Shown: positions 13,587-16,948 of the stretch, piece after piece
Position numbering within the stretch: position 1 is the stretch's first letter
Layout: the number at the start of each line of letters is the position of its first letter
NCBI GenBank assembly: GCA_031280705.1
Contig: JAITGJ010000033.1
Location: 1-16,948, forward strand
Direction of reading: 5' to 3'
DNA from: Spirochaetaceae bacterium
GTDB taxonomy: Bacteria; Spirochaetota; Spirochaetia; Treponematales; Breznakiellaceae
Length of the DNA stretch: 16,948 nt
The notes under the pieces: generated by a model
Database searches by the model: none
What the model saw: only the letters and a program-made list of their open reading frames with translations
What the model was told of the DNA's origin: nothing
Program-made: the position numbers and the translations under genes

Positions 13587-14243
13587 CTAATTTCCGCTGC
13601 GGTAGTCGCTCATGGTAAACTCCAGCGTCATGTTTGCCGAGACCCGCACGTCCCGTTTTTCATAGTGATCCCCGTCTGAGTCGGTAAGCCGGAAATCGTA
13701 GCGGTTTGTTACATTGAGGGCATACGGCAGGTTCAGCATTATCGAGCTGCCGTTCGGCAGTACCTGATCCTCCCGGAGGCGGTCCGGCCCCCAGGTATCG
13801 CTCGCGGTCTGGCTGATTTTCACGTACCATATCTCGTAACCGGTATTATTTTTGATGGTAATCGTGGGGAGGTTGGGATCAAGCGCAGGGGAGGCGTTTC
13901 GGCTCCGGTTTAAGTCCGCCATGGTAAATTCGATTTCCATGTTGGCGCTGACCTGGAAATTCCATTTATAGTATTTGTCCCCGTCTTCATCTTCCACCTG
14001 GATGTCAAAACGGTTCGCAACGCTGAGCGGAACGGGGAGGCGCGCGGTGAAGGTACTGCCGTTGCTGATGGTGGCGCTCCCCAAAAGATCGTTGCCCCAG
14101 GAATCGCTTGACGTCTCGCTGATCCTGAGATAGTAAATCGAGTAGCCGGTGCTGTTTTTGATCCGCACCTGCTCTGCCTTTTGCGCGAAAACCGGCGCGA
14201 ACGTGAGACCGGCCAGAACCGCGCAAAAAACCAGTTTTTTCAT
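13587..14243 (-). CDS. Exported protein with two tandem WGxD domains
   Basis: This is a 218-residue protein with a clear Sec signal peptide (MKKLVFCAVLAGLTFAPVFA, cleavage after Ala20 likely). The rest is two copies of one domain of about 84 residues, 28-111 and 129-213. Each begins IKNxTGYxIxYxxIS, has SDSWGNDLLG or SDTWGPDRLR, then NGSxxxxxLP, xxNRxDxxxxDxDGDxYxKxxxxVSANMxxEFTM. The aromatic- and Asp-rich pattern suggests a small beta-sandwich that may bind calcium or ligand. I know this WGxD pattern from scattered uncharacterised bacterial secreted proteins but not a function. AAGGAG six bases before the ATG fixes the start. It is divergent from lysA and ends at the shared terminator. Periplasmic location is inferred. 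Confidence 0.85.
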   Translation of the reverse strand: MKKLVFCAVLAGLTFAPVFAQKAEQVRIKNSTGYSIYYLRISETSSDSWGNDLLGSATISNGSTFTARLPVPLSVANRFDIQVEDEDGDKYYKWNFQVSANMEIEFTMADLNRSRNASPALDPNLPTITIKNNTGYEIWYVKISQTASDTWGPDRLREDQVLPNGSSIMLNLPYALNVTNRYDFRLTDSDGDHYEKRDVRVSANMTLEFTMSDYRSGN

Positions 14244-14301
14244 ACAATGCTCCTTGTTGATGATGGTTTCGCTTTTAGTATTATCCATACCGCCGCGCCG
14301 C

Positions 14302-14337
14302 GCAAGGCCAGGCCGCGCGTGCAAGGCCAGGCCGCGC
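14302..14337. repeat. 17-bp direct repeat in the divergent spacer before lysA
   Basis: GCAAGGCCAGGCCGCGC occurs at 14302-14318 and again at 14321-14337, two bases apart. It lies between the promoters of the exported-protein gene and lysA. Its core GGCCAGGCC is the reverse complement of GGCCTGGCC, which is repeated at 7710-7732 in the other divergent spacer. Confidence 0.85.
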
Positions 14338-14340
14338 CGG

Positions 14341-14370
14341 TTTACATATTCCGCGGAAACCGGGTATAAC
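14341..14370 (+). promoter_or_regulatory. Promoter for lysA (leaderless type)
   Basis: TTTACA (14341-14346), an 18-bp spacer and TATAAC (14365-14370) precede the ATG at 14377 by six bases. The bases between are CTCCCC, the opposite of a ribosome site. The expected first transcribed base is the A of the ATG. Confidence 0.65.
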
Positions 14371-14376
14371 CTCCCC

Positions 14377-15663
14377 ATGAGCGAAAAAACGTTTCCCCTG
14401 TCAAGGGAGCATCTCGCCGCCCTCGCGGAGCGGTATCCGACGCCGTTTTATCTGTATGACGAGGGGGCGATCCGCGCAAACGCGCGGCGGCTTCGCGCGG
14501 CGTTCTCGGTGTTTCCCTCGTACCGCGAGCATTTCGCGGTAAAGGCCGCGCCGAATCCGTATCTTCTTGCGGTTCTTGCGCGGGAAGGGCTGGGCGCGGA
14601 CTGTTCCAGCCTCCCCGAACTGCTCCTTGCCGGGGCGGCGGGCATACGGGGCGAGGACGTAATGTTTACCTCAAACGGGACGCCCGGCGCCGAGTACCAC
14701 GCGGCGCGGCAGATCGGGGCGGTTATCAACCTTGACGATATTACCCATATTGATTTCCTCGCTTCCACGGCGGGAATTCCGGACCTGGTGTGCTGCCGCT
14801 ACAACCCCGGCCCCCTCAAGGGGGGCAACGCGATTATCGGGAAGCCTGAGGAGGCGAAATACGGCTTTACGCGGGAACAGCTCTTTGAAGGCTTTGCGGA
14901 GCTGCGTTCCCGGGGCGCGCGGCGGTTTGCCCTCCATACAATGGTGGCTTCCAACGAGCTTAACCTCGATTATCACCTTGAGACGGCGCGCCTCCTGTTC
15001 GATCTTGCCGTGGAGATAAAAACGCGGCTCTCCATCACGCTCGAATTTGTAAATCTGGGCGGCGGCGTGGGCATTCCCTACCGGCCCGAAGATGAGGCAA
15101 TCGGCTGGGAGGCGCTCGCCGCAGGGATCAAGGCGCTTTACGACCGGATTCTTGTTCCCGCCGGTCTTTCAGCCCTGGGCATCCGCACGGAGTACGGGCG
15201 GCCCATTACCGGGCCCTATGGCTGGCTGGTGGCGCGCGCCGTGCACCGCAAGCACATATACCGGGACTATATCGGCCTTGACGCGACCATGGCGGATTTA
15301 ATGCGCCCGGCCGTGTACGGCGCGTATCATCACATTACGATTCCGGGCAAGGAAGACGCGCCGCATACGGAACGGTACGACGTGGTGGGAAGCCTCTGCG
15401 AGAATAACGACAAATTCGCCATTCAGCGTCCCCTCCCGAAAATCGTAACCGCGGCGGAAAACGGCGCGGGGGACTTTGTGGTGATCCACGACGCCGGGGC
15501 CCACGGGCGGGCGATGGGCTTTAACTATAACGGAAAGCTCCGCTGCGGGGAATTGCTGCTCCGCGAAGACGGCGGCGTGATCCAGATACGCCGCCCGGAA
15601 ACGGCCGCCGATTATTTTGCCACGCTGGATTTTGACGCGCTCGCCGCCTTTACGCAGGCATAG
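14377..15663 (+). CDS. lysA: Diaminopimelate decarboxylase
   Basis: LysA removes CO2 from meso-diaminopimelate to give lysine, using pyridoxal phosphate. The 428-residue protein has the fold-type III barrel start TPFYLYDEGAIRAN (22-35), the PLP lysine in HFAVKAAPN (Lys56), FVNLGGGVGIPY (224-235) for the cofactor phosphate, EYGRPITGP (272-280), and the interface motifs CENNDKF (341-347) and DAGAHGRAMGFNYNG (372-386). Several differ from the common bacterial forms I recall (EPGR, CESxD, DAGAY), so this is a divergent subgroup and related substrates are not excluded. dapL follows 71 bases later on the same strand, which supports the lysine role. The start is the ATG with a -10 box six bases upstream; longer in-frame extensions would run through the promoter region. 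Confidence 0.9.
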   Translation: MSEKTFPLSREHLAALAERYPTPFYLYDEGAIRANARRLRAAFSVFPSYREHFAVKAAPNPYLLAVLAREGLGADCSSLPELLLAGAAGIRGEDVMFTSNGTPGAEYHAARQIGAVINLDDITHIDFLASTAGIPDLVCCRYNPGPLKGGNAIIGKPEEAKYGFTREQLFEGFAELRSRGARRFALHTMVASNELNLDYHLETARLLFDLAVEIKTRLSITLEFVNLGGGVGIPYRPEDEAIGWEALAAGIKALYDRILVPAGLSALGIRTEYGRPITGPYGWLVARAVHRKHIYRDYIGLDATMADLMRPAVYGAYHHITIPGKEDAPHTERYDVVGSLCENNDKFAIQRPLPKIVTAAENGAGDFVVIHDAGAHGRAMGFNYNGKLRCGELLLREDGGVIQIRRPETAADYFATLDFDALAAFTQA

Positions 15664-15682
15664 CGCGGCCATTCACATTAGA

Positions 15683-15720
15683 GCTGTTCTGAAACCAACC
15701 GGGTTTTGGAACACGTCTAT
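15683..15720. repeat. Hairpin element B between lysA and dapL
   Basis: GTTCTGAAACC (15686-15696) pairs with GGTTTTGGAAC (15702-15712), including two G-T wobbles, around a five-base loop, followed by ACGTCTAT. It is related in layout to element A at 9383-9416. There is no T-tract after it, so readthrough into dapL is expected, although it may lower it. Confidence 0.5.
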
Positions 15721-15734
15721 TCAAGGAGGACACG

Positions 15735-16937
15735 ATGATCAAAAGAAACCCCTATATCGCCAACATAAAGGCCGGGTACCTCTTCCCGGAAATCGCCAAA
15801 CGGCGGCGGGAATATCAGGCGGCCCACCCGGACGCGAAGATTATCAGTCTGGGCGTGGGAAATACCACGGAGCCCATACTCCCGCACATCAACGCGGGCC
15901 TTGTTGAAGGCGCGCGGCGGCTCAGCGCGGCGGCCACCTACTCAGGCTACCAGGACGAGGGCCTTCTGGAACTGCGTGAAAAAATAGCGGCGGTGTTTTA
16001 CCGAGGCGCGTTCGGCGCGGACGAGATTTTTATTTCAGACGGCGCGAAATGCGACATCGGGCGGCTCCAGTTGTTGTTCGGTGCGGGAAGCCCCGTCGCG
16101 GTGCAGGACCCCTCCTACCCGGTGTATGTGGACGGCTCGGTACTGATTGGCGCGGCGGGCGGCTGGACCGGCGCGGGTTACGCCGGCATTACCTATCTTC
16201 CCTGTACCGCGGAAAACAACTATTTTCCGGACCTGGAAAAACTTCCGGAAAACGGGCTGCTTTATTTCTGCTCTCCCAACAATCCCACGGGCGCCACGGC
16301 GGACCGGGAACAGCTTGCCGTTCTGGTACGCGCGGCGCGGCGCACGGGAACGCTCATCATTTTTGACGCCGCCTACGCGGAGTATATCCGCGCCGGTGCG
16401 CTGCCGAAATCCATTTTTGAAATTGACGGCGCGCGGGAATGCGCCATCGAAGTCAATTCCTTTTCCAAACCCGCGGGCTTTACCGGCGTGCGCCTGGGCT
16501 GGACCGTCGTTCCCCGGGAGCTTGCCTACGCGGGCGGCGGGAGCGTCAATGCCGATTGGGCGCGCGTTACGGGAACGATCTTCAACGGCGCGTCCAATAT
16601 TGCCCAGTACGGCGCGCTCGCCGCGCTGGAAAGCGAAGGCATCCTTGAAATGCGGAAACTCTGCGACTTTTATCTGGAGAACGCGCGCCTGATCCGGGAG
16701 GCGCTTTCGCGCCTCGGCGTCGCCTCCGTGGGCGGTGATAACTCGCCCTATATCTGGGCGCGGTTTCCGGGCAGAAAAAGCTGGGACGTTTTTGCGGAGA
16801 TACTCGATAAATGCCGGATTGTTACCACCCCCGGCTCGGGATTTGGCCCATCGGGGGAGGGCTTTATCCGCTTTTCCGCCTTTGGCCACCGCGCGGACGT
16901 GGAAGAAGCCTGTAGGCGTCTTGCCCAATTCGGGTAA
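15735..16937 (+). CDS. dapL: LL-diaminopimelate aminotransferase
   Basis: DapL converts tetrahydrodipicolinate directly to LL-diaminopimelate with glutamate as amino donor, bypassing the acyl-dependent steps. The 400-residue fold-type I PLP enzyme has the DapL-like start NPYIANIKAGYLFPEIAKR (5-23), LGVGNTTEPI (39-48), YSGYQDEGLLELREKIA (69-85), SDGAKCDIGR (101-110), SPNNPTG (180-186), DAAYAEYI (211-218) and the PLP lysine in NSFSKPAGFTGVRLGW (Lys245). The length matches DapL. AAGGAGG (15723-15729) precedes the ATG. With lysA upstream it forms a lysine-synthesis pair; the epimerase DapF and early enzymes are outside the window. The usual GIGDVTEP reads GVGNTTEP here. Only 11 bases follow the stop in this window. 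Confidence 0.93.
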   Translation: MIKRNPYIANIKAGYLFPEIAKRRREYQAAHPDAKIISLGVGNTTEPILPHINAGLVEGARRLSAAATYSGYQDEGLLELREKIAAVFYRGAFGADEIFISDGAKCDIGRLQLLFGAGSPVAVQDPSYPVYVDGSVLIGAAGGWTGAGYAGITYLPCTAENNYFPDLEKLPENGLLYFCSPNNPTGATADREQLAVLVRAARRTGTLIIFDAAYAEYIRAGALPKSIFEIDGARECAIEVNSFSKPAGFTGVRLGWTVVPRELAYAGGGSVNADWARVTGTIFNGASNIAQYGALAALESEGILEMRKLCDFYLENARLIREALSRLGVASVGGDNSPYIWARFPGRKSWDVFAEILDKCRIVTTPGSGFGPSGEGFIRFSAFGHRADVEEACRRLAQFG

Positions 16938-16948
16938 GCAAAGCCACG

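Noticed and set aside
14149..14376. Upstream extension of lysA
   Set aside because: It would cross the divergent exported-protein gene, the 17-bp repeats and the promoter; the LysA family start fits the ATG at 14377.
14244..14378. Upstream extension of the exported-protein gene
   Set aside because: It would hide a clear signal peptide that starts at the ATG at 14243, which has AAGGAG at good spacing.

Overview
The window is about 17 kb of dense, GC-rich (estimated by eye at about 60%) bacterial DNA with no RNA genes, insertion sequences, prophage genes or CRISPR arrays that I can see. The gene set suggests a spirochaete of the Treponema group, probably a gut-associated lineage. It includes a lipoprotein with GGTISGN-type beta-helix repeats, HPr kinase without a full PTS beside it, a NusG domain II protein next to a Gx-family transporter gene, DapL-type lysine synthesis, and a secreted protein with a duplicated WGxD domain. 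This assignment is an inference from gene content and not from a marker gene.

Layout from left to right. (1) A repeat-bearing lipoprotein (64-1017, +) and a DUF2971-like protein (1149-1847, +) are separated by stacked hairpins. (2) A NusG domain II protein (1984-2358, +) overlaps a membrane protein that joins a Gx transporter domain to an EcfT-like domain (2342-3601, +). (3) Convergent to these is a minus-strand ABC exporter pair, the ATPase (6862-7593) and a large FtsX-type permease with a long coiled coil (3609-6782). (4) Divergent from the ATPase are hprK (7785-8771), a GNAT acetyltransferase (8838-9374) and adk (9560-10189), all +. (5) A minus-strand PucR/CdaR-type regulator (10271-11905) diverges from a plus-strand pair: a compact CobW/G3E GTPase (12127-12723) and an extremely His-rich protein (12734-13516). 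(6) After a strong bidirectional terminator come a minus-strand exported protein with two tandem domains (13587-14243) and, divergently, lysA (14377-15663) and dapL (15735-16937). No gene-free stretch exceeds 300 bases; the longest is 215 bp (11912-12126).

Functional links. dapL and lysA bracket the last part of the lysine/diaminopimelate route (dapF would supply the epimerase and is not here). The ATPase and permease form one exporter. The GTPase and His-rich protein look like a metal-delivery pair, with the GTPase as metallochaperone and the partner as metal store or donor. NusG-II and Gx proteins are often neighbours in gut Firmicutes and spirochaetes.

The two most interesting signals are these. 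First, several transcription-unit heads (nusG-II, ABC ATPase, hprK, lysA and perhaps the GNAT gene) have a -10-like hexamer 6-8 nt before the ATG and no good Shine-Dalgarno sequence, which predicts leaderless mRNAs. Other genes in the same window carry a textbook AAGGAGG. Second, the GTPase/His-rich pair: its second protein has 52 histidines in its first 147 residues, a five-cysteine island inside that tract, and a separate C-terminal domain of about 105 residues that I do not recognise.
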